Source: CAZQHK01 sp964593455 (lineage in GTDB: Bacteria; Muiribacteriota; CAYSPT01). From it: a stretch of 64,000 nucleotides of DNA. The stretch covers positions 62,001 to 126,000 of the forward strand of contig CAZQHK010000001.1 in the NCBI GenBank assembly GCA_964593455.1. Direction: 5' to 3'. The position numbers and the translations under genes are program-made. Below, one piece after another: positions 16,265 through 25,775 of this stretch (its first letter is position 1; every line of letters starts with the position of its first letter). The notes beneath the pieces were generated by a model. The model made no database searches. It worked only from the letters and a program-made list of their open reading frames with translations, and was not told the origin of the DNA.

Positions 16265-17038
16265 ATGCGGACATTTTTATTCAAAATAGTGACTGTTGTC
16301 CTGCTACTGTTTAGCATTGTTCCTCTCGCCTTGGCCCAGGATAAAGCCGAGTGGGTGGCCCGGCAGGTTGACCAGCGGGACACCGGTCGAGACGCCAGCC
16401 TGGAGATGGAAATGCACCTGGTTGACAAGAAGGGAATTCAGCGGCTGAGGCGGCTTTTCATCGTCCGCAAGAACTTCGGTGGTAGCGACAAGTTCTTTCT
16501 AAAGTTTACGTATCCAAATGATATAGAGGGAACAGCCTTTTTAGTGTGGGAGCACGAGGATGACGACAGTGAACGGTTCCTTTTTCTGCCCGAAATCGGC
16601 CGTGTCAGACGAATCGCTTCTCGTGAAAAAGATGAAAATTTCGCCGGAACAGATTTCTCGTACGAAGATATCTCCGGCCGGCGGTTTACGGACTACACTT
16701 ACAAACTGGTGCGGGAGTCCTACAGCTACAACGGCCGGGAGTGTTACGTCCTGGGATCATACCCCAAAGAAAAAAATCCACGGTTTCCAAAAGTAATTTC
16801 CCTGGTCAGGAAAGATAATTTTGTTCCTATCAAGGCGGGTTACTACAACAAACACGGCAAACTGGCCAAAAACTACGAGGTGATTTCACTGGAAATCGTG
16901 GACGGAGTGTGGACTCCGCTTGAGATGGTGATGGAGAACACCGTCACCGGTCACAAGACCACTATCTCGGTCAAGAAGGTCCGGTATAACCAGGGTATTC
17001 CCGATGACCGGTTCACGCGAAGCGAGCTCAAGCGGTAA
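16265..17038 (+). CDS. Periplasmic outer-membrane lipoprotein-sorting-like protein (LolA fold), exporter partner
   Basis: 257 residues with a cleavable signal peptide (hydrophobic core, then LALAQ). The body has the pattern of the LolA-like lipoprotein-sorting protein family: LEMEMHLVDKKG, RLFIVRKNF, KFTYPNDIEGTAFLVWEHE and RVRRIASREKDENFAGTDFS. These proteins often lie directly before MMPL/RND exporters and are thought to carry a hydrophobic substrate across the periplasm. Here the stop codon overlaps the exporter start (TAATG), so the two are coupled. The first real promoter, TTGCTA-17-TACAAT, lies 27-55 bases upstream. The cargo is unknown; a lipid is most likely from the family. Confidence 0.85.
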   Translation: MRTFLFKIVTVVLLLFSIVPLALAQDKAEWVARQVDQRDTGRDASLEMEMHLVDKKGIQRLRRLFIVRKNFGGSDKFFLKFTYPNDIEGTAFLVWEHEDDDSERFLFLPEIGRVRRIASREKDENFAGTDFSYEDISGRRFTDYTYKLVRESYSYNGRECYVLGSYPKEKNPRFPKVISLVRKDNFVPIKAGYYNKHGKLAKNYEVISLEIVDGVWTPLEMVMENTVTGHKTTISVKKVRYNQGIPDDRFTRSELKR

Positions 17039-19512
17039 TGTCCAATCTGGCACGACTTCTCTACCGTTTTCGGTTTATCTGCCTGGGATTGATAGTATTC
17101 ATTACTCTCGTGGCCGCGTTTTCAATCGATGTTCTCATGGACAATTCCATCGGGGCCTGGTTCTCCAAAAATGATCCTGATTTTGTTATCTATAAAGATT
17201 TTTGCAATACCTACGAGGACGGCCGTTTTATTATCATCGCTTTGCGGGCGCCGACTATTTTTACCCGGGAAATTCTCTCCTACATACGTGAAAAAACCGG
17301 CGAACTCAAGGAAGTACGTCTGCAAATAGAAAGACCGGACATCCCCGTCGACAGCGGGATATCCGGGAAGACTCCCGATGATGATCTGTTTTCTCAGTTC
17401 GAGAATTCACCGGAAAAACTCCCTGGACGACCGGGTGAAAAAAATGATCTGGATCTGCTGGCCCAATTGGAGGCTCCCATGTCGGGAGAAAAACAAAGCG
17501 GATCTGTCAGGCTGGTAAAACGGGTACACAGCCTGGCCAACGCCAACAAGATCATCGGTACACCGGATGGGATCGAAATTACCCCCCTGCTTGAAGATCT
17601 GGAAAATGTCAGTCTGGAAAAGATCAAACTACAGGTCCTGGAAGATGAGCTCTTTAACGGGTACCTGGTCTCCAAAGACGGTAGATTTACTACCATCATG
17701 GTGGCTTTCGAGGACATGACCGTAACCGAGACGGATTTTGCGGTGGCTCAGGTGAAAAAGATCATCGGCCGGGCAAAACCCGATGGCGTAGATGTATTTC
17801 TGTGCGGCGACATCATGATGATGTCGGAGTTTAACCAGTACGCCAAACAGAACCAAACCGTGTTTCCGTTATTGATCATGCTGATTATCACGATCTTCCT
17901 GTTTCTTCTCTTCCGTTCCTTCTCCCGAGTGTTCATTGTCTTGCTGGTGGTGGGAATCAGCCTCTGTTGGACTCTGGGATTCAATTGTTTCCTGGGATTT
18001 TCCGTTAATGTGGTGACCGGGATGCTGATCCCGCTGGTGATCATTCTCTCCATTGCCGATTGTATACACATCATCGAGTACTTTGATGAAGTACATGAAC
18101 AAGGCGCTACCAGCCGGTCGTTTGTTCGGACCGTGGAGTATATCGCCATCCCCTGTTTTATCACCAGCCTAACCACCGCTATCGGACTGGTTTCACTGGC
18201 CACCAGTCCCATCGAAGCGGTGAAAACCTTCGGAATCGGGTCGGCGGCGGGAATTATGTTTGCCTTTCTGATATCCATTATCATCGTTCCCTGGTTGATG
18301 ACCCTGCTTCCGGCAGGAAAGAAGCGGGAAGAAGGTCGTCTCTGGCACGTGATCCTGAGCGCTCTGGCCCGGGTAAACGAACGGGCTACGGGGGGGGTGC
18401 TGGTGCTGACTGTCCTGGGATTCATCGTCTTTGGTCTTGGTATCGGATGGGTCAGAATCGAGACCAACCAGATGGAGTGGTTTCCAAAAGACAGCCCCTT
18501 TTATCTGGCTTCCGGGGAGATCGACCGTCACCTTTCCGGCGCCGGCGACCTGGAGGTGTTGCTCCAGGGAGGGGAAGGATCGCTGAAAGATCCCGATATC
18601 CTCAACCGGATGGATACGCTCTGTCAGGAAGTGGAGGAGTTCGATCTGGTGGGACAGGTGGTTTCTCTTGCCGGGTATATCAAACGGATAAACAAAGCAC
18701 TTAACAATAATGATCCCGGGCAGTATATCGTTCCCGGCAGCAGATCTCTAATCGCCCAGGAGTTGTTCCTGTTCAGCCTCTCGGACGACGGGCGCGAAGA
18801 GCTCGGGCGACTGGTCACCTCCGATTATTCCCGGGCTCGGGTATCGGTGAAAATCCGAATCCAGAACACGGCTTCCCGGAACATTGTGGCTCTGGCCCGG
18901 AAAATAGAGAAACGAGCTCGGGAGGTGTTCGAAGGGACCGGTGTCATAGTCAAGGTAAACGGTATCTCGTTTATGTACAACATTCTCTACAAGTATCTTC
19001 TGGAGAGTCAGGTAAAAAGTTTCACCATAGCCTTCTTCCTGGTCACCGTGTTGCTGTTCATTATCTTCCGATCGGTGAGATACGGCCTCTTAAGCATAAC
19101 CCCGAACCTTCTTCCCATCACCTTTATTATCGGGCTTATGGGCTGGCTGGGAATCAGTCTTAATGTCGGCACAGTGATGGTCGCCTCGGTGGCGTTGGGA
19201 ATAGCGCTCGACGACACCATCCACTATCTCACCCGGTTAAAAAAAGAACTGGCTGCGGCGCCGCTGACAGTCTCTATCCCCGGTCTGGCCCGGGAAACGA
19301 CCATTTTGACCGGGAAAGCCATTATTTTTACTTCAGTGGTCAATATCGCCGGCTTCCTGGTCCCCATGATGTCCGGATTCCAGCCGACCCGGGAGTTTGG
19401 TCTCTTGGTGGCGATGACACTTTCCTTTGCTCTTTTGGCGGATTTATTTACGCTGCCGGCCAGTATCATGGCTACCAGCCGGGTGTTGATACAGGGTCAG
19501 GCCGGGGAATAA
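17038..19512 (+). CDS. RND-superfamily (MMPL-type) exporter
   Basis: 824 residues with the duplicated six-plus-six membrane helix layout of RND/MMPL transporters. Helix 1 is at about 10-32, a periplasmic loop reaches to about 270, helices lie at 275-430, a second loop at 455-650, and helices at 655-815. SIADCIHIIEYFDE and ALGIALDDTIHYLTRLKKE in the two halves hold acidic residues in the helix-4 equivalents that carry protons. The family exports lipids, hopanoid-like or other hydrophobic molecules from the inner membrane. It is translationally coupled to the LolA-like gene before it. No membrane-fusion or outer-membrane gene follows, though an outer-membrane barrel of a type often associated with such pairs begins at 32763. 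Confidence 0.88.
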   Translation: MSNLARLLYRFRFICLGLIVFITLVAAFSIDVLMDNSIGAWFSKNDPDFVIYKDFCNTYEDGRFIIIALRAPTIFTREILSYIREKTGELKEVRLQIERPDIPVDSGISGKTPDDDLFSQFENSPEKLPGRPGEKNDLDLLAQLEAPMSGEKQSGSVRLVKRVHSLANANKIIGTPDGIEITPLLEDLENVSLEKIKLQVLEDELFNGYLVSKDGRFTTIMVAFEDMTVTETDFAVAQVKKIIGRAKPDGVDVFLCGDIMMMSEFNQYAKQNQTVFPLLIMLIITIFLFLLFRSFSRVFIVLLVVGISLCWTLGFNCFLGFSVNVVTGMLIPLVIILSIADCIHIIEYFDEVHEQGATSRSFVRTVEYIAIPCFITSLTTAIGLVSLATSPIEAVKTFGIGSAAGIMFAFLISIIIVPWLMTLLPAGKKREEGRLWHVILSALARVNERATGGVLVLTVLGFIVFGLGIGWVRIETNQMEWFPKDSPFYLASGEIDRHLSGAGDLEVLLQGGEGSLKDPDILNRMDTLCQEVEEFDLVGQVVSLAGYIKRINKALNNNDPGQYIVPGSRSLIAQELFLFSLSDDGREELGRLVTSDYSRARVSVKIRIQNTASRNIVALARKIEKRAREVFEGTGVIVKVNGISFMYNILYKYLLESQVKSFTIAFFLVTVLLFIIFRSVRYGLLSITPNLLPITFIIGLMGWLGISLNVGTVMVASVALGIALDDTIHYLTRLKKELAAAPLTVSIPGLARETTILTGKAIIFTSVVNIAGFLVPMMSGFQPTREFGLLVAMTLSFALLADLFTLPASIMATSRVLIQGQAGE

Positions 19513-19557
19513 GACGGCCGTAGGTTCCTTCGCTAATTACTCGTATTTAGCTGCGCA

Positions 19558-20361
19558 TTAGCTGATCGCTTTTTTCAGCGATGATACGAATTTCGAAACC
19601 TGATTTAGTATTTTAGGAGATTCCTGGTACTGTTCAATAAGCTTGATGATGGCGCTACCCACAATGACGCCGTCGGCCCACCGGGACACGGTGATCGCCT
19701 GTTCCGGGGTGGAGATTCCGAACCCGATGGCGATCGGCAGGTCGATGAACGAACGGGCGCTCTTGATCTTGTTCCGCGCGTTTTTCGGGAGTTCTTTGCG
19801 GGCTCCGGTAACCCCGGTAACCGCCACGAAATACACGAATCCCCGGGCTTGATCGGCCACCAGTTGCAGACGTCCCTCATCGCTGGTAGGGGTGATGAGA
19901 AATATGAGATCGAGCCCGCAGCGATCGGTGTGTCGTTTGAGCTCATTTGATTCCTCGGGCGGCAAATCCACTACCAGCAGCCCGTCGGCCCCGGCCTTAT
20001 GAGCGTCACGGGCAAACCGTTCGGGCCCGTAGGCAAAAATGGGATTGTAGTAGCCGAAAAGGATGATGGGTACCTGATTGGTTTTTCTCACCCGTTTTAC
20101 CAGCGACAGTACATCTTCCGGAGTAGTCCCCGCCTGTAACGCCTTTTCCGAGGAAGCCTGGATGGTGGCGCCGTCGGCCATGGGATCGGAAAACGGGATT
20201 CCGAGCTCGATAATATCCGCTCCCGCCTTGCTGAGTGCGTGTATCATGCTCTCGGTAGACTCCAGATCAGGGAACCCGGCCGTAATAAACGTAACCAGCG
20301 CCTTCGCTCCCTTACCCTTTTCCCGTTCGAAAACCTCCGTCAACCGGCTCTTAGTGGTCAT
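19558..20361 (-). CDS. trpA: Tryptophan synthase alpha subunit
   Basis: Cleaves indole-3-glycerol phosphate to indole and glyceraldehyde-3-phosphate; the indole is channelled to TrpB. 267 residues, a TIM barrel. ELGIPFSDPMADGATIQ contains the catalytic glutamate and aspartate, and the phosphate-binding end (GFGISTPEQA and VIVGSAI) is intact. It overlaps trpB by 4 bases and closes the trpFBA set. All expected residues are seen, so function is not in doubt. The coding strand runs opposite to the exporter gene before it, 45 bases away. Confidence 0.96.
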   Translation of the reverse strand: MTTKSRLTEVFEREKGKGAKALVTFITAGFPDLESTESMIHALSKAGADIIELGIPFSDPMADGATIQASSEKALQAGTTPEDVLSLVKRVRKTNQVPIILFGYYNPIFAYGPERFARDAHKAGADGLLVVDLPPEESNELKRHTDRCGLDLIFLITPTSDEGRLQLVADQARGFVYFVAVTGVTGARKELPKNARNKIKSARSFIDLPIAIGFGISTPEQAITVSRWADGVIVGSAIIKLIEQYQESPKILNQVSKFVSSLKKAIS

Positions 20362-21548
20362 GACTCCCCCCTAAGGTGTTTCGATACGGTCTCCATATCC
20401 TTGTCTCCCCGACCAGAAAGATTGACGATAATGACCTGGTCTCGTTTCATTTCCGGCGCTCGTTTTATAGCGTAAGCCGCGGCGTGTGCGCTTTCCAGAG
20501 CCGGTATGATTCCCTCCAACCGCGACAGCTTCATGAACGCTTCCAGGGCTTCGGTATCTGTGGCCGCACCGTAGGTGACCCGTCCGGTATCTTTCAGGTA
20601 ACTGTGTTCCGGTCCCACGCCAGGATAATCGAGACCGGCGGCAACCGAATGTGTCTGAAGCACCTGCCCATGCCGGTCTTGCAGAAGATAACTTTTGCTA
20701 CCGTGCAGCACCCCCGGTTTCCCCGCCAGCAGGGTGGCCGCGTGCCGGCCCGTCTCGAGTCCGTCCCCGGCTGCCTCCACGCCGACCATCTCCACGTCGT
20801 CTTTCAGAAACGGGTGGAACAGGCCGATGGCGTTGGAACCGCCGCCTACACAGGCCACCAGCACATCGGGAAGTTTTCCCTCTTCCCGGCGTATCTGTTT
20901 CTTGGCTTCTTTGCCGATGACGGTCTGGAAGTCCCGAACCATGACGGGGTAGGGGTGTGGTCCCGCCGCGCTGCCGATGATGTAAAAAGTGTCGTGCACA
21001 TTGGTGACCCAGTCGCGCAGGGCTTCGTTCATGGCGTCTTTCAGGGTCCGGCTGCCGGTGCCGACCGGTTTCATGGTGGTACCCAGAAGCTCCATCCTGA
21101 ACACATTTGACGCCTGCCGTTCCATGTCTTCTTCACCCATGTAGACGGTGCATTCCAGCCCGAATAGAGCCGCTACGGTGGCGGTCGCCACACCATGCTG
21201 CCCGGCCCCGGTTTCCGCTATAATTCGTGTTTTCCCCATTCTTATGGCCAGCAGGATCTGGCCGATAGTGTTATTGATTTTGTGGGCGCCGGTGTGGCAG
21301 AGATCTTCCCGTTTCAGGTAGATCCTGGCACCGCCCAAGTGTTCGGTGAGCCTGGCGGCATGGTAGAGCGGAGTCGGTCTGCCGGCGTATTTTTCAAGGT
21401 AATACGTGAGTTCTTTTTTAAACTCGGGATCGTCCCGGTACCTGGTGTAAGCCTGCTCCAATTCAATTACCGCCGGCATGAGGGTCTCGGCGATGTATCT
21501 TCCGCCGTAGAGACCAAAGTGTCCCTGTTTGTCCGGTCCGCGTTTCAT
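20358..21548 (-). CDS. trpB: Tryptophan synthase beta subunit
   Basis: PLP enzyme that joins indole and L-serine to form tryptophan. Starting at MKRGPDKQGHFGLYGGRYI gives 396 residues, the normal length; the longer upstream ORF runs into trpF and is rejected. GAGAGGA lies about 6 bases before this ATG. HTGAHKINNTIGQ contains the PLP lysine, GGGSNAIG binds the PLP phosphate, and the ending has LSGRGDKD. The start is one base from the trpF stop and the end overlaps trpA, so the three form one translation unit. Confidence 0.97.
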   Translation of the reverse strand: MKRGPDKQGHFGLYGGRYIAETLMPAVIELEQAYTRYRDDPEFKKELTYYLEKYAGRPTPLYHAARLTEHLGGARIYLKREDLCHTGAHKINNTIGQILLAIRMGKTRIIAETGAGQHGVATATVAALFGLECTVYMGEEDMERQASNVFRMELLGTTMKPVGTGSRTLKDAMNEALRDWVTNVHDTFYIIGSAAGPHPYPVMVRDFQTVIGKEAKKQIRREEGKLPDVLVACVGGGSNAIGLFHPFLKDDVEMVGVEAAGDGLETGRHAATLLAGKPGVLHGSKSYLLQDRHGQVLQTHSVAAGLDYPGVGPEHSYLKDTGRVTYGAATDTEALEAFMKLSRLEGIIPALESAHAAAYAIKRAPEMKRDQVIIVNLSGRGDKDMETVSKHLRGES

Positions 21549-21549
21549 A

Positions 21550-22206
21550 CTATGTCCTCTCAAAACCTTTAGCCTGCCTGATGAACTCACGCACTTTGAA
21601 GCGATCTTTCCTCCCGGGCTGCTCTTCAACACCGCTCGATACGTCAACGCCGTATGGCCAGACCGTTTTCACCGCCGCCGCCACGTTGTCCGGTGTGAGA
21701 CCGCCAGCCAGGATGATTCGGCGGTTTTCTCCCGCCTGCCCGGCTTTAATGGCCAGGTCCCAGTTAAACGTGGTACCGGTCCCCCCGGGAAGACCGGGGT
21801 GATAGGTGTCAAGCAGGTAAGCCGACACGGAATAATCCGGCAGACGGTTCAAAACGGTTTCCGGTCCTTCAGCGCTGTTTTCGTCTGTTTCTTTTACCCT
21901 GAACGCTTTGATTACTCTCCGGCCAAGGGAGAGGCAATATTCCGGTGGCTCATTTCCGTGGAGCTGAATGACATCAAAACCGACGAACCCCGTAATATTT
22001 TTAACCGCTTCCAGGGGTTCATCAACGAAAAGTCCGACCACGGTCACGAAAGGGGGAAGACTGGAAACGATGCCGCGGGCTGTTTCAGGGGAAACATACC
22101 GCTGACTTGCCCGGTAAAACACCAGCCCCAGTGCATCGGCTCCCGCTTCCCAGGCGACCCGGGCGTCTTCGATATCCGTAATCCCACATATCTTGACTGT
22201 AACCAT
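21550..22206 (-). CDS. trpF: Phosphoribosylanthranilate isomerase
   Basis: Amadori isomerase of the tryptophan pathway, acting after TrpD. 218 residues form a TIM barrel. VKICGI near the start carries the catalytic cysteine, and GVDVSSGVEE near residue 185 carries the catalytic aspartate with the phosphate loop. It is the first gene of the trpFBA block. A 152-base gap and the reversed STAS gene separate it from the trpEGDC block, so it probably has its own promoter in 22207-22358, though I could not find one with correct spacing on this strand. No strong ribosome-binding site is visible. Confidence 0.94.
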   Translation of the reverse strand: MVTVKICGITDIEDARVAWEAGADALGLVFYRASQRYVSPETARGIVSSLPPFVTVVGLFVDEPLEAVKNITGFVGFDVIQLHGNEPPEYCLSLGRRVIKAFRVKETDENSAEGPETVLNRLPDYSVSAYLLDTYHPGLPGGTGTTFNWDLAIKAGQAGENRRIILAGGLTPDNVAAAVKTVWPYGVDVSSGVEEQPGRKDRFKVREFIRQAKGFERT

Positions 22207-22358
22207 ACGGCAAATTGTACGGTAACAGTGCCGTTTGTTTCAAGTACCTCATCACCTCACTTTCTACACTTTCTCATTCTCCTTGACAAAACATCGTATA
22301 ATTCTTTACACTTTCCCTAAACTATAAAGGGAGTGTTTTCCTGGGGAGGTAAAGCGGC

Positions 22359-22697
22359 GTGCTTCAACACAAGGAAATGGATGGAATTATCATCATCCGG
22401 CCCGATTCCGGTTTAGCGGTGGACAATGTCTCCGAGTTCTCGGAATATATCAGGAATCTGATCAAAGAAGGACAGACTCGTTTCGTCATCAACATGGAGA
22501 GTGTTCCCTACCTGACCAGTATGGGGCTGGGAACAATGTGCAATCTTCATAAACAGCTCTCGAGCCAGGGTGGCTGGATCAGGTTTGCAGTGGTGAACGA
22601 GGACATGCGTGAAGTATTGAGCATGATGTTGCTCAACGACATGTTCGGTATGTACGAAACGGTTGAAGACGCCATATCTTCAGAAAGTTCCGGTTAA
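22359..22697 (+). CDS. STAS-domain protein (anti-sigma factor antagonist type)
   Basis: 112 residues, a single STAS domain as in SpoIIAA/RsbV. GIIIIRPDSGLAVDNV begins the fold, and NMESVPYLTSMGLGTMCNLH holds the usual serine/threonine phosphorylation site region (T-S-M-G, with Thr and Ser in the DSSG position). GGGGAGG lies 9 bases before the GTG start. It lies on the opposite strand between trpC and trpF and overlaps the end of the trpC fusion gene by four bases tail to tail. No kinase or phosphatase partner is adjacent; the ECF pair and the second STAS gene at 47892 are possible members of a network. Confidence 0.82.
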   Translation: MLQHKEMDGIIIIRPDSGLAVDNVSEFSEYIRNLIKEGQTRFVINMESVPYLTSMGLGTMCNLHKQLSSQGGWIRFAVVNEDMREVLSMMLLNDMFGMYETVEDAISSESSG

Positions 22698-24118
22698 CCT
22701 TCCTCTGCCGGAAGAACTGACTTCAGTTTTAAAAAATCCTGTTTGATAGTCTCCTTCATGGCCTGGCGATACAGGGCTACCGCCGGATGGTAAAACGGTA
22801 GGATCTTGATCGGTCCAAAGTCGGTCTTCACGTCAAAAACCTGGCCGTGTATCTTACTGATCGTCTGAATTCTGTTCTCCAATCCAAACTGTTCCATGAT
22901 GAAATGCATGGAAAACCGCCCTAGTGTCACCAACACTTTCGGTTTAATAATACTGAGCTGTCTGAGCAGAAACGGGGTATAAATGGCTATCTCCTCAGGC
23001 AGGGGGTCTCGATTGCTTGGCGGCCGGTCTTTGAGAATATTGGTTATGTATACGTCTTTCCGGGGCAGGCCGATACTTTGGAGAAGTTCGTCCAGCACTC
23101 GTCCGGCCGCGCCGCAAAACGGACGTCCTGTCTTAGCCTCGTTCTCCCCGGGGGCTTCTCCGACGAACACGACCCGTGCCCGATGGTTCCCTTCGCCAAG
23201 AACGGGGTAGTACCTGTTTTGGCGGCGGTAAGTATAAAGGGGAGAGGCTTTGAGATTCCACACTTCGTCACGAATCGTGCGGAGCAGTTCGGTTCGTTCG
23301 GAAGTCTCTCCGGTTTCTTTCCCGGGAGCCTCGTCTGCCGGAGAGCCGGTACGTAGATACGATAGTTTCCTCTCAATACTCCGGGCTTTGATGAGCGTTT
23401 CACCGATGAGGCATCCGTCGAATCCTGCTTTTTCCAGGCTCTCGATATCTTCTCTAGTGGCAATTCCGCTTTCGCTTATGGTGACCCGGCTGCTTGGAAT
23501 AAGTTTCTTGAGTTTAAGAGAAACGTTAATATCAGTGGTAAACGAGGTCAGGTCCCGGTTGTTGATACCGATCAACCGGGCTTTGGTGGCCAGCGCTTTG
23601 ACCAGGTCAATCTCGTTATGAATTTCCACCAGGGGTTCTAATCCCGCAGCCAGGGCCAGGGATACCAGGTTTCGAAGTTTCTCGGCGGTCAGTATCCGAG
23701 CGATAAGGAGCACGGCATCGGCTCTCGCTGCCCGGCTTTCCCATATCTGTATTTCTTCCAGGATAAAATCTTTTCTTAGTAGCGGTAGCGGGACTGTTTC
23801 GTGTACTGTTTGAAGGTAACTCAGGTGTCCTTGAAAGTACGGTCCGTCGGTCAGAACCGAAATAGCCCGCGCGCCTCCATTACCGTAGCTGCGAGCGATT
23901 TGGGCCGGGTTGAAATCGGCCCGAATAATACCCCGGGACGGCGAGGCCTTTTTTAACTCAGCTATTATGCTGGTACCATTGTCCTTTATAGCTCTCAGAA
24001 AATCCCGTGGCGCAGGACTCGATTTGGCCCGGCGCTCGATATCGGCCAGAGTCGTTCCGGCCAGAAGTTTGGCGATCTCCTGCTTTTTGGTGGCAACGAT
24101 TTTTTCCAGAATAGTCAC
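22694..24118 (-). CDS. trpC: Indole-3-glycerol-phosphate synthase fused to a family-4-like uracil-DNA glycosylase domain lacking its Fe-S cluster
   Basis: 474 residues in one frame. Residues 1-256 are a complete TrpC barrel: ELKKASPSRG at 54-63, LLRKDFI near 115, NNRDL near 197 and ISESGI near 215. A linker at about 257-280 is Glu/Thr-rich. Residues 281-474 match family 4 uracil-DNA glycosylases: GEAPGENEAKTGRPFCG at 320 on, RPPSNRDPLPEEIA at 365, VTLGRF near 397 and HPAVALY at 444-450. The four cysteines that bind the Fe-S cluster in that family are all replaced (L289, S292, D364, Y380), although spacing is kept. TrpC should work; glycosylase activity is uncertain. It lies between trpD and the reversed STAS gene. 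Confidence 0.88.
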   Translation of the reverse strand: MTILEKIVATKKQEIAKLLAGTTLADIERRAKSSPAPRDFLRAIKDNGTSIIAELKKASPSRGIIRADFNPAQIARSYGNGGARAISVLTDGPYFQGHLSYLQTVHETVPLPLLRKDFILEEIQIWESRAARADAVLLIARILTAEKLRNLVSLALAAGLEPLVEIHNEIDLVKALATKARLIGINNRDLTSFTTDINVSLKLKKLIPSSRVTISESGIATREDIESLEKAGFDGCLIGETLIKARSIERKLSYLRTGSPADEAPGKETGETSERTELLRTIRDEVWNLKASPLYTYRRQNRYYPVLGEGNHRARVVFVGEAPGENEAKTGRPFCGAAGRVLDELLQSIGLPRKDVYITNILKDRPPSNRDPLPEEIAIYTPFLLRQLSIIKPKVLVTLGRFSMHFIMEQFGLENRIQTISKIHGQVFDVKTDFGPIKILPFYHPAVALYRQAMKETIKQDFLKLKSVLPAEEG

Positions 24119-24166
24119 AGGAATGTATCTCCTCGATGGCCGACGGGGTTACCCCCGTAGACGGTT

Positions 24167-25177
24167 TCAGTTGGTCAGGTCAATCAAGGCTTCGAGTTTT
24201 TCCCGGGCCTTACCGGTGTCGATGGACTTTTCCGCGAGCCGGATACCGGTTGGTAGATCGTCCGCCAGCCCTCCCGCGACGATTGCTGCCGCCGCGTTCA
24301 AAGCCACGATGTCTCTCCGGGGGCCTTTCCGCCCATGGAGAAGCTCTTTAATGATAGCGGCATTAGTCTCGGAATCGCCGCCCACCAGGTCTTCTCGTGA
24401 GCAGCGTTTCAAACCCAGCTCGTCGGGTTGCAACCGATAAGTTCTGATCTGTCCGTCTTTTAATTCAGAGACCCTGGTGGCCTCGGTAATGGTAAACTCG
24501 TCCAGCCCGTCTTCGCCGCGAATGACGAACACGTGGAAACTTCCCAGATTACGCAACACCCGTGCCATTAGATCGGTGAGTTTCTCGTCGTAGACTCCCA
24601 GGACCTGGCAGTGGGCTCCGGCGGGATTGGTAAGCGGCCCCAATATGTTAAACATGGTTCTTATGCCCATCTCGCGCCGGGGTGCGGCCACGTGTTTCAT
24701 GGCTTTGTGGAAGGTTGGAGCGAAGAGGAAGCCAATACCGATTTTATCCAGACATCGCTCGACAACACCGGCCTCTGTGGTTATGTTGACTCCCAGAGCT
24801 GCTAAAACGTCCGCGCTTCCGCAGCGGCTGGAAACAGACCGGTTACCGTGTTTGGCTACTGTAATCCCGGCGCCCGCGGTTACGAAGGCAGCCGCGGTGG
24901 AGATATTAAAGGTATTTGATCCGTCACCGCCGGTTCCACAGGTATCAACTACTCGGCTGTTACCGGATACCGTTATCTTCAAGGCGTTCTCCCGCATGAC
25001 CCGCGCCGCGCCGGTGATTTCATCTACCGTTTCACCTTTCATCCTGAGAGCCGCCAGGAATGCCCCGATCTGTGCCGGTGTGGCCTGCCCGGCCATAATC
25101 TCTTTCATGATGCCGATCATCTCTTGTTCGGTCAGGTCTTCTCCGGTGATGACTTTGTTTAAACCTTCCTGTATCAT
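24167..25177 (-). CDS. trpD: Anthranilate phosphoribosyltransferase
   Basis: Transfers phosphoribose from PRPP to anthranilate. 336 residues with the glycosyltransferase family 3 layout: an N-terminal helical domain (TEQEMIGIMKEIMAGQAT), the PRPP loop GTGGDGSNTFNIST, KHGNRSVSSRCGSADVLAALG, and NILGPLTNPA. It is a separate polypeptide and not fused to TrpG, unlike in enteric bacteria. It follows trpG closely (21 bases) and precedes the trpC fusion by 48 bases. Nothing is missing. Confidence 0.97.
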   Translation of the reverse strand: MIQEGLNKVITGEDLTEQEMIGIMKEIMAGQATPAQIGAFLAALRMKGETVDEITGAARVMRENALKITVSGNSRVVDTCGTGGDGSNTFNISTAAAFVTAGAGITVAKHGNRSVSSRCGSADVLAALGVNITTEAGVVERCLDKIGIGFLFAPTFHKAMKHVAAPRREMGIRTMFNILGPLTNPAGAHCQVLGVYDEKLTDLMARVLRNLGSFHVFVIRGEDGLDEFTITEATRVSELKDGQIRTYRLQPDELGLKRCSREDLVGGDSETNAAIIKELLHGRKGPRRDIVALNAAAAIVAGGLADDLPTGIRLAEKSIDTGKAREKLEALIDLTN

Positions 25178-25198
25178 TGTCTGTTCCTCATGGTTTAC

Positions 25199-25771
<573 letters not shown>

Positions 25772-25775
25772 GGTT

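Noticed and set aside
20376..21110. 244-codon plus-strand ORF opposite trpB
   Set aside because: Shadow of trpB, with no recognisable domain.
22283..22302. TTGACA and TATAAT before the STAS gene
   Set aside because: Only 8 bases separate the boxes, far from the 17 needed, so they are not one promoter.
21529..22320. 263-codon plus-strand ORF opposite trpF
   Set aside because: It lies fully across a complete trpF and carries no family motif.
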